DNA of 64,000 nt, taken from assembly GCA_000697055.1 (NCBI GenBank), contig JNDT01001937.1, forward strand, positions 248,001 through 312,000. Direction: 5' to 3'. Below, one piece after another: positions 32,305 through 43,357 of the stretch (positions within the stretch are counted from its first letter, which is position 1; every line of letters begins with the position of its first letter). The translations under genes and the position numbers were made by a program. This stretch comes from Saksenaea vasiformis B4078. Lineage: Eukaryota; Mucoromycota; Mucoromycetes; Mucorales; Saksenaeaceae. The notes below the pieces were generated by a model. That model was not told where the DNA came from. It saw only the letters and a list, made by a program, of their open reading frames with translations, and searched no databases.

Positions 32305-32389
32305 CCAGGCAAAAACATCTTTCCGCATCCGCTTTTCTATTGCACGTAACCAAGCCCTTAGATGTTAGGGCGTGCAATCCATTGCCTGG
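32305..32389 (+). ncRNA. Candidate structured RNA with nested hairpins
   Basis: CCAGGCAA (32305-32312) pairs with TTGCCTGG (32382-32389). Inside, ATTGCACG (32339-32346) pairs with CGTGCAAT (32371-32378), and GCCCT pairs with AGGGC around TAGATGTT. Three co-axial stems in 85 nt of non-coding DNA exceed casual expectation. No snoRNA C/D boxes, tRNA or known snRNA motifs were seen. It could also be a transposon end structure. Confidence 0.3.
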
Positions 32390-32990
32390 CATCTGAACGA
32401 CATCACTTTTTGCGTCTTCGGTCAATAACATCCTATTCATACTCCAATGATTCGATCGACATTGTTACTCTGCGGCGGCACTTCCAAGCCAACCATCCTA
32501 CGTCGATCGCCCAATAAATGGACACCCTCCTTATATCAGACTTAGTAAGTATCCTCTGCTTTTCTCTTCTCTTTCTTTTGCTGCTTTCGGTCAAGCGATT
32601 TTTTCTCTCCGATATCGGAAAAGCTCGACACGCTCAGGATGCTCTAGGAAATGAACAGATGCATCCGCTGATGATCGTCAGAAAGTAACTTGTAAATAAA
32701 TATGTGTTGATTGCCGATGCCCTGATTCCTTCAATAAAACAAGTTCATTAAAGAGCAGACACCAAGATTCAGTCTGAAAGGATTTACCATGCCTGCATTT
32801 GGAGAAACTACATCACAGTAATATAACCCACAAATCGGCTTTGGCGGTGTCCCGACCACATCTTGTTCTCTTTATGCCAAAACCCCCGCCGTATTGCTGT
32901 GGAAATGTGATATGGCATTCAAGTCAGGGACACGACGGCTGTCGTTGCGATTGGCGATTGGATTAGCAGGGATTTCGTAATGAAAAATGG
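32390..32990. other. No gene seen
   Basis: Pyrimidine-rich patches (around 32570) and scattered short ORFs only. CTGATGATCGTCAG near 32668 is a small imperfect palindrome. Confidence 0.35.
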
Positions 32991-32991
32991 G

Positions 32992-33438
32992 TCACCTCTT
33001 CCGCCATTTAGGTCTCTTGCAAACATCAGCCAATTCGACGCTGAATTGGAAAAAGAAATTGAATACAGCCACTCTGTCTGCTTGTTGACACGACAGTACG
33101 GCACCTGGCATAGGCCAGGACAACAACTTCGGCTGGTAAGCCCATTTTAAGTTTCTTCGTCCAATATCATTCTTAAACCCGAGATTATTTGATACCTTCA
33201 CAGCATTTACCAGAGAGGCACCAAAACTTGTGGGACAAGAAATGCTTGAGATGCGACATCCATTCTTGGATGTGTGCGACGTCAATTTCAACTCGTGCGA
33301 CTTTACACTGTACGCAGTTACTGGGTATGAATTATTGATCATGTCGTTCTGGAAACGTGGCATGGTCACACAAACGAATTCACTCCGCATATGCAGCAAC
33401 GTTACCAGAAAGGTAGCAGCCGTCCAAAAGAAAAAAGA
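32992..33438 (-). CDS. Hypothetical ORF with a hydrophobic N-terminus
   Basis: The minus-strand open frame continues upstream of 33399 to about 33438, giving SVFCSFFFWTAATFLVTLLH before HMRSEFVCVT. That looks like a signal peptide or membrane anchor, followed by about 110 residues with several Cys and Ser. No ATG initiates this frame before the hydrophobic stretch, so an upstream exon would be needed. Could be part of a small secreted protein gene or chance. Confidence 0.25.
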   Translation of the reverse strand, partial: SFFFWTAATFLVTLLHMRSEFVCVTMPRFQNDMINNSYPVTAYSVKSHELKLTSHTSKNGCRISSISCPTSFGASLVNAVKVSNNLGFKNDIGRRNLKWAYQPKLLSWPMPGAVLSCQQADRVAVFNFFFQFSVELADVCKRPKWRKR

Positions 33439-33439
33439 G

Positions 33440-35347
33440 CAGAAAACTGACTGAAACTACTTCTGAAATGGCTGTTTCTTTTCTTGACCATGACTATAAC
33501 TGTTGACAATAGAAAAGTTGGAAATGTGAACAACTTACGTAGATTCAGTAACCTTCAGGCGGAATACGAAAAATTCACCTTGATATTCATTTTGTGGGGT
33601 AAACGACAATGTCATTGTTGCTGCACACTTGACTGTAAAGTATACCATAAAACAGGAGATATCTCAATCATTTTTCCGCAAGTGATTAACTACCAATCGT
33701 TCTGGTTCTAGCATTTTCGTATGGACCCGATACGGTAGTCAAGTGAAATTGCACACCATCAAGCCGGGTATCCAGAGAGAAAGAACGATATACCTTTCAC
33801 CAAGCGTATATACAGGATAATGCGTATCTACCGTTCGCCACATCAGCATTCGCCTTGCGCTTTGACTCAGACGTGCTATTTCAGACAATCAACAAAGGTA
33901 ATGTCCTCAGATCTTACTGTTTATTGAGTCTGTGGGGAGCCAGGTTTATGGCAAAGGAGAGTCGAATATGTGGTGATTAGCGCATAAATCGGGAATAATG
34001 GATTTAGAATAGGTGTTTGCGTCAGGTAGATGTCCTTTTACGTTCAAATTGAATGAATTCTGCGCTGGAAAGTGATACGACTTGGCGCTGAGAATGATTT
34101 TTTTATATTGCTCTAATATATTATGCGTCCGCTGAGGGCCAAGTTGATGTAATTAAACGAATGATTTTGTTGCCATGTCATCAACTAAAGACCGCACATT
34201 TTGTTTCTCTCTCAGCGCAAACATGGCTCTTCAAGACGCATAATTTGTTTAGAGTAGCGTAAAAAATCGATCAATAAACAGTAATGTTATACTTCACTTA
34301 CATTAATCGGGGCACCTGGAGAATGCCAAATTTGTGTGGGGTAGTGTGAAGATCCGTTCAAGCTTAGCAGGTCACTAAAGGGTAACACCGCCAACAGTTG
34401 TGGGCGAATCCACACTGTGTTCGGTGGGGGGAAACATGACGACGATGGCCAACAGTATACGCGTTGTGGAGGTGTTAAAGCGACGCTGCGCCTCGCGTTC
34501 TATTGCAAAAAATGGACGGTGCTGAATGTGTGACCACATGTAGTTGTTTAAATGATGGGCGACGGCACCATCGCAGTCAAGACAGTTCGGGACAGAGATT
34601 TTGCACGCTAGCCGGCAGATAAACAGACGTGAGTGATCCTGTGATGATTTGACATTCTTACCGGGGTTATTTTTTTTCTTTTTGAGAAACATAGCCAAAG
34701 AAAAAAAGGAAGATGAGCCCCTTTAAATACCCACCACACCTTGTTTATCTAAGTTATCTAGAAACAAGTGTTGCAATTGCACACTGGAACGGTGTGTCAA
34801 TAATGTACCAGCGAGTTGATGCATAAAGATATACTGCCTCACGCAAGATTCAACAGCACAGTTAAAAGCAACGTAAGAATTGTAGGATGAATCCAAGAAA
34901 CTTTTAGATGATCGCGATGATTCATCATCAAAGACAAGAAATAGATCATCTTTTTCTTTCAGACGGAATATCCATTCTTGGAATATACGATCATGACAGG
35001 ATGAAGAGGTTTCCTGTTAGGGAAGCGTCATCAGACATATCCTATCGTATCCAAAGAGACGATGATTTTCCTTAACAATTAGGTAGAGAAGAAGGATGGA
35101 TGCAATTTGACAGGACGACGATGGACCGATCCCTCAATAGATTATGTCGTACAGCGCGGTTGTACCGTAACACGTTGTGATATCTAAAAATGAAAAGAAG
35201 TAGTTCATTGGATAGCGTTCTCATGTCAAGAATCCTTTTGTTTGATGATCTCATGCAGAATAAGTTCTTATACATACATACACAATGATATCACGGTTCA
35301 TGCGGTGAGTAAATCCAGCTTTATATTCGACTGTATATATAGTACAA
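33440..35347. other. Gene-poor stretch
   Basis: ORFs of 67-107 codons (for example 34375-34698 and 35072-35275 on -) lack recognisable domains and convincing splice partners. No repeats or RNA genes seen. Confidence 0.35.
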
Positions 35348-35915
35348 GTGAAACAACACTACGGTGAACGGGAAGAGCGTGAGCCTATGGCAAAACGGAA
35401 ATCCAATCGTGCACATCCATTGTGGATGAGTTTGTTTGTGTTCATTATTCTTTGTGATATGCAGAATATTCGTAGAGGATGGTTTAGACTGATGCTATCA
35501 TTAACGCATATCTTACAAAAAGATACAATTCCATCGACATGTGATCCGGGTCCTAAAAATTTGCCCGCTGGGCCGCCAAGTTTTTCTATCTGTCGCTTGT
35601 TTATCCCGTCCTTTCTACCCCAAAAACAGCTGAGCTATTTCCTTCCCGAAACCCACTCAAGCACAGACACCCCACGTATCATACATCTTATATTAATAAG
35701 AGGAAGAAGTGTGTGTGTGAGCTGAAGGAAAGAAAGTGTGAAGGAAAAACAGCAATAGAAAACAAAGGACCAACAACTATATCCGAAGTTTATTTTATCC
35801 ATCGATTTTCTTTGTCTGCTCTGGACCGACACTACCACTCTACAACAACCACCTGATAGTAGAGAGTTGCTTTGTTCCACCCATTCCATCCGTACTGTCC
35901 GTCCACTCATTCAGA
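35348..35915 (+). promoter_or_regulatory. Upstream/5' UTR region of the RRM gene
   Basis: A TATATATAG stretch near 35332-35342 and a pyrimidine/purine-rich leader precede the ATG at 35916. A 125-codon ORF at 35348 overlaps it without recognisable content and is more likely leader or spurious. Confidence 0.3.
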
Positions 35916-37891
35916 ATGACAACAAGCTTATCCTCCGATTCCACGCAGCAAGATACCTTACCATTGGAATCCAACCATCACCATTCCCAAGAAACGGACT
36001 CTCATGCATCAGCTACACCATCTTCAGAGCCTGAATCTTTGGTTGCAACACATACCTGTGATACAGAGAGTGCATCAGACGAACCGAGATCTGTTACCCA
36101 TGTTAGACAATTGTTTGTTGCTAATGTAAGATCTTGCTCACCAAAAGTGTATATCAGGCTACTTAACGCTTGGGTATTAGCTTCCTTTCCGTGTGCGCTG
36201 GCAGGATCTGAAAGACCTTTTCAGAAAGGCGGGAAATGTACAGAGAGCAGACGTCGCATTGAGTTACGATAACAGGTCAAAAGGGCATGGTACAGTGCTT
36301 TTTGCCACGGTACAAGATGCCCAGCACGCCATTGGTACGATCAAAGAGGCCTTTGCGATGCGATCTTTTGCCTCATCCAGTTCCTTTTTTAGATATGTTG
36401 CACAACTACAAATGGCAAGGACGGGTTTTAGAAGTCCGGGAGGATCGTGGGTTCGTTGAGCCACATCGTTTTCATCATCAACATCAACAAGTACAGCCAT
36501 CGAGAAATAATGGATCTATTCAACAGAATCGTCGGGTACCAGCATTATCTTCTTTCATGGGTTTTTATCTACCACAATCAGAGGTAATTTTGGCGGGGAC
36601 TCATTGTTCCGGGTACTCATAAACAATTAGTTTGTTGCACATACACAAGGAGGAAGACAATTATATGTTGGAAATGTAAGTATGTCGAATGACCGAGAAA
36701 AACGATGGTAATATAAATCATGTTATAGTTACCATTCCACTGCCAATGGCAAGACGTCAAGGATTTATTTCGAAACGCGGGTAATATTCTGCGCGCTGAT
36801 GTGGCGCAGGCACCTGATGGTCGAAGCAAAGGCTATGGCACAGTACTTTTTGCTACACATGATGATGCAAGAAAAGCAATGGGTAACATGTCCTTATTGT
36901 CTGGGTAATGCTTATAAGCAATGTCATAGCGATGTATAATGGATTTGAGTTTCACGGAAGACAACTACGCGTTCATTTCGACAAGTTCGCACCAGGAGCA
37001 GCGCCAGCAAATCAGCATTCATTTCAACCACAGCCCCCACCGCAACCGCAACCGCCACCACCACAGCAGCAGCCGCAACCACAGCCGCAACCACAGCCAT
37101 CCCAACATAGATATTCAACCATGGGTCTCGACTTGAGACCGACGCCGATGCCTTCCCTCGACAATTTAAATCAATCCTATGTACCGTCAGCCTATTCTAC
37201 GTCGACCGCAGCAGCAGCACTTTCGATGGCCAATGCTCCACCTTCTTATGCGACATCGTTACGACACCAGCCTCAATTGACACGTCGTTCATTCACGGAA
37301 GAAAATAGTACACTGGGATTCAATTCGTTTGTTGATCCATTTCATCCGACGAAAATGAGTTACCGCCGTATGCCGAGCTATGGAGACCTGCCCCCAGACC
37401 TATCGTCCAATGCATTTGGAACTCTAGGTTAGCAAATGTGAAAATAGGAGGTAATGATTTAATATCTTACAGGTGTGTCCATGGGCGATCCGGAAATGTA
37501 TTCGAGTGTCGAGATGGGCGCCAAAGTAGATCCAACACCCGTACACCAGCGGCCGTCGCTCTTTACGTACCAACATGCAGCGCAAACCCCACTCTCTTTC
37601 CCAGGATGGAATCCACCACCGTCGTCAGACCCTGTCACACCACTCCAGGAAGAACCAACGCCGAGCAGTCAATCATTATATCTGTCATCCCCCGATACCA
37701 TTCATGCGGCGACGACAATGACGACAACAACGGCAAGTAGCAATGGGGTAGTATTGCTCGCGGATGCAATGAACGCGATGGGATTAACAGACGGCTCAGC
37801 TGGACTGACCGGAGGGAGAAAGGGGTCTTCGGATAATATTTTGGATTCATCCAACGGTGTGTGGGATCCGCTGGGCGGATTGAAGATGTGA
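35916..37891 (+). CDS. Two-RRM mRNA-binding protein, Gbp2/Hrb1-like
   Basis: Six exons. A Ser/Thr/Glu-rich leader is followed by RRM1: RQLFVAN, intron 36127-36180, LPFRVRWQDLKDLF, then GHGTVLFATVQDAQHAI. RRM2 follows: GRQLYVGN, intron, LPFHCQWQDVKDLFRNAGN, then KGYGTVLFATHDDARKA and a further intron before YNGFEFHGRQLRVHFD. The RNP-2-like (LFVAN, LYVGN) and RNP-1-like (GHGTVLF, GYGTVLF) motifs are clear. The WQDLKDLFR signature matches yeast Gbp2/Hrb1-type shuttling mRNA-export factors. RRM1 and RRM2 are split at the same position by introns, suggesting internal domain duplication. The tail is Pro/Gln-rich (37025-37105). An intron near 37432-37475 precedes the final exon ending GVWDPLGGLKM with TGA at 37889-37891. 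AATAAA lies near 38051. Confidence 0.85.
37025..37105 (+). repeat. CCA/CAG-rich Pro-Gln coding repeat
   Basis: Imperfect CCRCAACCR-type triplet/hexamer array encoding alternating Pro and Gln after RRM2; expected to be length-variable and disordered. Confidence 0.7.
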
Positions 37892-38500
37892 GGGACAAAT
37901 CTTTTTTGAGAGAAAGAGGAAAGAAAAGGCTGGTTAGCAAAGTTTAGGTTTTAGTAGTTTTTCCATAATTTAGTTTTTTTTTTCCTTCTTATTTTATTTT
38001 GCTGCGTCGTTTTCAATGGCTGTTATGAAACTCACAGATGTTAAATTACAATAAATCTTTTACGCAACTCTAGGTGATTATTGCATCTGTAAACGGCCAA
38101 ATTTGCGCTAAGGAAGATATTATGCATATGGTCATTGGTATAGTAATTGACAATGTTATCCTTTGCCAGTACAGATTCGATTGTATCATGCTTTTCTTTA
38201 TTTGTCGAATATTTTATACGGTGTCAAACAGGAACGGCCTCGACTACTGTCCTCCTCAGGCTTCCTTACTGCAAGTGTCGAGATGCCGTAACTCAAACTC
38301 CAGTGACAAGTAAATAGATGCTGCAGGGCTGAAAATTGTGGTTGTCTTACGCTAAAGCTAATATAGAGATCATAGGGTCATATTACAAGAAGCCTGTTTT
38401 GCTATTTTTCAGCGGGAGTGCGTATGAATGGCAGAGAATGATGATACGCAAGAGAAAGGGCAGGGAATGCGAGATATAGACAGGGTGGCACAATGGCTTA
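37892..38500. other. 3' UTR and spacer
   Basis: Contains the probable poly(A) signal of the RRM gene (AATAAA near 38051). ORFs here are short and unsupported. Confidence 0.35.
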
Positions 38501-38608
38501 AAGAAAACGTTTATGATGGATGTCGATTTTGTTCTCAAAGTAGTATTTATTCAATCATCTCTTCGTTCAGAAATATGCCGCTTCACGCTCTTCCAGTTGC
38601 TCTGTTTT

Positions 38609-39557
38609 TCAAACCGCCCTTTTTCTTCCATCCGCAACACATCTCTCCCAATTCATGCCTGTACCGCTATCCTTTCGATAGGTGTTGATGAACTGCTGGT
38701 CTTCATTTTTTTGTTCCCGGTGAGCAGCAGCAGCAATGGCAGTAGGAGTAGGAGTAGAAGTAGAAGTAGAAGTGGCGGCGGAAGCGTCGGAGCTGTTGGC
38801 AGAGCTGGTGGTGTCAGTGGGTTGCGAACCTGTCTTTGACGAACCACAAATCTTATTTCTCGTTCGTAGCTCTTCAGCAACCTGCACCACGACGTCAAGA
38901 CATTCAATTGTCCGCTTTCTGGACGATTCGGCTGGAACATCTTAGAGCAACGTCTCTTTAGCCATTTGTAACTGAGTAACTTAAAACCCTGTTCTTTCAA
39001 GAAGTCTGGCGGGAACGGCGGTAAAACATAGTGTAGGTTTTCAATCCTCAGTAAAATGGAAGTCAAGGTTATAAAGAACGTTGAAACTGCATTTATTCTC
39101 TTTCGTAGATCATCCCTGACTCTTCCATATTTCTCTTCAGCAAGGAAATTTACCACAGTGTCAATACGTGACAGTTCATCTTGCAGTGGAAGATATGGTG
39201 TCTCTTTCGAAACTTTAGATACTTACTGGATTAGCACAATTCCCTCCTCTTTTATAGGTTGCTTATTGGCTCTGGCGGACCATTACACTTTCGTTCCAAG
39301 ATTGTTGAAATTGACATCATGCTGGGTTCCTTTTTCGAGACCAAACTGGTTCTTCGCCCGAGCTGAGAGCTCTGAGAGCGTCGTTTGGAGTCTTTTCTCC
39401 TTCTCTTCGATCTCTGTGATTTGTTCCTGCAATTCACATCAATTACTTTCTTTATATTCTTATGTAATATGTAGGATCTTGCGCTGTACATCGTCAAAGA
39501 AAGCACGAACATTGACCAAAATCGATGCACGTATATGAAAAGACGAGTCTTCCATTT
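38609..39557 (-). CDS. Unidentified coiled-coil protein
   Basis: The ATG at 39557 gives MEDSSFHIRASILVNVRAFF. A 63-nt intron (GTACAG...TGCAG, about 39490-39428) leads to EQITEIEEKEKRLQTTLSEL, a clear coiled coil. A further exon has LQDELSRIDTVVNFLAEEKY and LRIENLHYVLPPFPPDF. After a 47-nt intron (about 38988-38942), TIECLDVVVQVAEELRTRN follows, then a Ser/Thr/Ala repeat tail ending at 38609. The exon joint near 39200-39290 is unresolved because a TAA sits in frame. No family recognised; the layout (short N-terminal helix, long coiled coil, disordered tail) would suit a structural or complex subunit. Confidence 0.4.
38722..38790. repeat. Trinucleotide-rich microsatellite (AGC/AGT/GAAGT)
   Basis: GAGCAGCAGCAGCAATGGCA followed by GTAGGAGTAGGAGTAGAAGT-type units; on the minus strand it encodes the Ser/Thr/Pro repeat of the coiled-coil protein tail. 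Confidence 0.6.
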
Positions 39558-40826
39558 TAAGGTTAAACAAAAAAAAAAGTTAAAGGCGAGAGAAGGGATG
39601 AGATGGAAGACAAGTGCGACCCGATTTTTCAAGACTGAGAACACAAGAAGATTTGGCAGGCGATGACAGCGCACCATAATGCAATATTGGGTAGCACGTC
39701 AGGATGTTTCACGAAGCAATAGATGATAAATAGACTACCATGTGATATTAATTCTTGATGCAACTAAAATGCTCCTTTACATGACGATTTTCTATATCGC
39801 TTGCCGTGCTTAACATAATCTCGGTTAACTCTGGTTCATTTTCAACAATGACATTGTCACGATCATAAGAAGTTCACTTCAGCAAATTTCCGAATCAAGC
39901 TGAAGTGTTTAGTGGAAACGTATCTCCTTTGTATGAAGAAATGGTTAATCCAATTCATTTTAGCAGATCATTAACCGCTGTGGAAGATGCCGTACCTAAG
40001 ATGTGGAACCCATAATTGGGGGAAATTGGCGCGAGCGGCCAGCCCTAGGTAGCGCCTTCTTCGTAAATACCCAAATGCCACAGCAGCAAACCCTTAGGCA
40101 GTCATGTAAAGACCGTCATACTAGCTGTCGTATTTCGACGTCTTTTTCATAATGTTTCAGCTATCACCAGACGAATTTCTTGCAAGATTTCTATTGTTAC
40201 ACGACTTTGCGGTAACCAAAATCCTGCTCCTGATTTTTATTAGTGATTGCCCAGGGCCATCGCTTGACGATTCACACTACCAATTATAGATCAATTATGT
40301 AATCCCACCATTGGTATCTTTAGACCCCGTTAGGTGCAAACTTCTATTCTCATCGTTACTGGTTTACAAGACGTCTCTCTTTCAGTGCCCTGATCATATC
40401 TTTGAAGCATATAAAAGAGGATACATTGAATTATAACAATGTTCATCTTAGTCTTGTTGACTTCCCCCGCTTCATTTTCATTTTGAGAAAGTTCTTCTGC
40501 AACCTTCTCCTTTTGCAAAGCTGTCACCCGGTCAGAATTCCTTGCTGCGGGAACCTGTTCCAATTTTCTGAATGTTATATGACATTTATTGACTTAGACT
40601 TCATACGCTTCACATAGGCTCACTTTTTGTGTCAGTCAGGATAGCTGTGGAACTTATACTGGTAGAGAATCACCATCTTACACCTAGCGGCACTGACTTT
40701 TCGTTTTTCCTTTTTTGGCTCATAATGGCACTGTGGCTTAGCATGACTCATTTTGCGTGTTTTCAAAAGTCCCCCTTTTCCCGCCCCTTTTTCTTTTTCT
40801 CTTTGTTTCCCGTTTGTAGACACAGC
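39558..40826. other. Intergenic region upstream of arginyl-tRNA synthetase
   Basis: No supported gene. The last 100 bp is pyrimidine-rich, with a probable acceptor TTTGTAG at 40813-40819 just before the start codon, suggesting a 5' UTR intron. Confidence 0.35.
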
Positions 40827-43017
40827 ATGCAGTTGACCGTCTCAACCAAGGATGTGCCTTTTGGCATCTTGGCCATTCTTACCGCCAACCCTCAGTTGAA
40901 GCAAAATATTGAACTGGTTGCTGGCACCGAAACTGTTTTGAAACTCGCCACTTTGGAATTCGTTGGTTCTGCCGCCGTTACCCGCTACCTTATTCGCGCC
41001 GGCCAACTTTTGGATGAACAGCTACCAGAAAACCAGCAAAAGGCACGTACTATTGACGCCATTTTGAGCGGCAACTACAATGCTGATCAACATGCGTACG
41101 CAAACGAGCCCTCCTTGATTGACTTGCTTGTCTGGGGTATCAAAGCACCTGCAGCCAATCCTCTTGGAAAAGACGCGCTTGCTCTTGCCGAAACCTTGTT
41201 GAAGCAGCAAGCTTCTGCTGCCGCCACAGTTCCTGAGATCCCCAACGTTGATTCCGATCCCAAGACCAATGTCATGGATGCATTCAAAAATGTCATTGCT
41301 AGTCAATTGAGTGGCATTGCTGGTGTTGATGCTGCCCTGATCTACGAAGCTTTGGATGTCCCTCGTTCGCTTGAACATGGTGACCTTGCCGTTGCTCTCC
41401 CTCGTTTGCGTGTCAAGGGTAACCCTGCTGCTTTGGCAAAGGAATGGTCTGAAAAGTTCCCACTCAACGACTATGTTGTCGGCGTTGTGGCCATTGGTCC
41501 CTTCTTGAACTTCAAGTTGAACGGTACCAAGCTGGTGCAGGACACAATTAAGATGGTTTCTAACCTGGGTGAGAAATATGGTCAAAACACCTTTGGCAAG
41601 GGCAAGACTGTCGTCGTCGAATACTCGTCGCCCAACATTGCCAAGCCTTTCCACGCAGGCCATCTTCGCTCGACCATCATTGGTGCTTTTATTCGTAACG
41701 TCTACCTCGCCAATGGCTGGACTGCCTACGGTATGAACTACCTCGGTGACTGGGGAAAGCAGTATGGTAAGTCAATGGCTGTTCAAAGAGAGATGATGCT
41801 TATTCATCATGATGTGGATAGGTCTTTTGGCTATTGGTTTCGGTCGTCATGGTAACGAAGAAGAGCTCAAGCGTGACCCCATTAAGCACTTGTACGACGT
41901 GTACGTCCAAATCAACCGTGATGCGGAAGAAGAGCCAACCATCCACGATGAGGCCCGTGCCTACTTTAAGAAGATGGAGGATGGTGACGAGACCGCCTTG
42001 GCTTTGTGGCGCCGATTCCGTGATTTGTCGATTGTCAAGTACCAGGAAGTGTATGGTCGTCTGAACATTGAATTCGACATCTACTCTGGCGAATCCCAGG
42101 TTAGCGACGGTATGGGACGCGCCATGGCTCTTTTGGAGAAGTGCAACCTGTTGACAGATTCCGAGGGTGCCAAGGTCATTGAGCTCGGCAAGTACAAGTT
42201 GGGTACCACTGTCGTGCAAAAGAAGGATGGTACTACTCTTTACCTGACTCGTGATTTGGGTGCTGCCATGGAGCGTTATGAAAAGTACAACTTTGATAAG
42301 ATGGTCTATGTTGTGGCCTCGCAGCAAGAATTGCATTTGAAGCAGCTTTTCAAGACATTGGAATTGATGGGCTTTGAATGGGCCAAGAAATTGGAACACA
42401 TCAGCTTTGGTATGGTTCAGGGCATGTCCACCCGTAAGGGTACCGTTGTTTTCTTGGAAGATATCCTGAACGAGGCCAAGGAGACAATGCACGAAGTGAT
42501 GAAGAAGAATGAAAAGAAGTATGCCGAAATCGAAGACCCAGATTATGTGGCAGATACCATTGGTATTTCTGCAGTGAAGGTTCAGGACAACGCTGCCCGT
42601 CGTATCAAGAACTACGAATTTAACCGCGAACGCATGTGCAGTTTCGAGGGTGATACTGGTCCATACATTCAGTATGCTCACGCCCGTCTGTGCTCCATTG
42701 AGCGCAAGAGTGGCCTCGAGGTCAACCACAAGGCCAACCTGGCTTTGTTGACAGAACAAGGCGCTGTGGATGTTGTCCGTACAGTGGCTCAATACCCCGA
42801 CTTGGTCAAGGGTCTCATGGCTGGTTATGAACCCTGCAACGTCGTCACCTATGCATTCAAGTTAGCACACGACATTTCCGCTGTGTTTGACCAATTGTGG
42901 GTCCGTGGTGCCGAACCTGATGTTGCTGATGCCCGTTTGTTGATGTACTGGTCTGCTCGCGTCACGCTTGGCAATGCCATGCGTTTATTGGGTCTGCGAC
43001 CTCTGGAGAGAATGTAA
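40827..43017 (+). CDS. RARS: Cytosolic arginyl-tRNA synthetase
   Basis: Class I aminoacyl-tRNA synthetase charging tRNA-Arg with arginine. The start ATG at 40827 (MQLTVSTKDVPFGILAI) follows a probable 5' intron acceptor. The N-terminal additional domain covers about residues 1-200. The class I signature appears as SSPNIAKPFHAGHLRSTIIG, with HAGH for HIGH. One intron, 41767-41821, has GTAAGT/ATAG borders and splits YG|LLAIGFG. The catalytic domain continues through LGTTVVQKKDGTTLYLTRD and ASQQELHLKQLFK. GMVQGMSTRKGTVVFLEDIL occupies the KMSKS-loop position. The C-terminal anticodon-binding DALR domain (TGPYIQYAHARLCSIERK) ends LGLRPLERM. Codon use is strongly biased to C/T-ending preferred codons, unlike the accessory genes, as expected for a highly expressed housekeeping gene. 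Confidence 0.96.
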
Positions 43018-43357
43018 AAACGAAAAGAGTTTCAATTTTCCGTACGCTCCATCATTTGTTTTTCATCTTGTACAAATTCCGTTTTCTTTTTTTTCTTATC
43101 GTTCTCATATTAAAAAAAAAGGAACAAACTGTATTATAAAGCGGCACAATGCATAACGCGATGTGTTTATCATTAAAAAACAATGGGGAAGAGAGAGAGA
43201 GCGAGGGAAAAAAAAAAAAAAAGGATGTGATATGGTTATTTTTTTTGTATGTATGTAAGCATCTGCGTCATGAAGGTATGCTGTGTATACATGGGAAATA
43301 CGCTTTCGCTTAACGCATGAGAAAAAGAAGTTGGGGGGAAAGAAAGGGGGTATTGGT
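43018..43357. other. Shared 3' region with simple repeats
   Basis: Between the convergent stop codons of RARS and AP-2 alpha. Contains poly-A runs and a GAGAGAGAGAGC tract at 43190-43215. Confidence 0.6.

Noticed and set aside
36924..37118. Minus-strand Val/Ala-rich ORF
   Set aside because: Antisense of the Pro/Gln repeat in the RRM gene.
41800..42792. 330-codon minus-strand ORF
   Set aside because: Antisense shadow of the arginyl-tRNA synthetase gene, caused by its strongly biased codon use.
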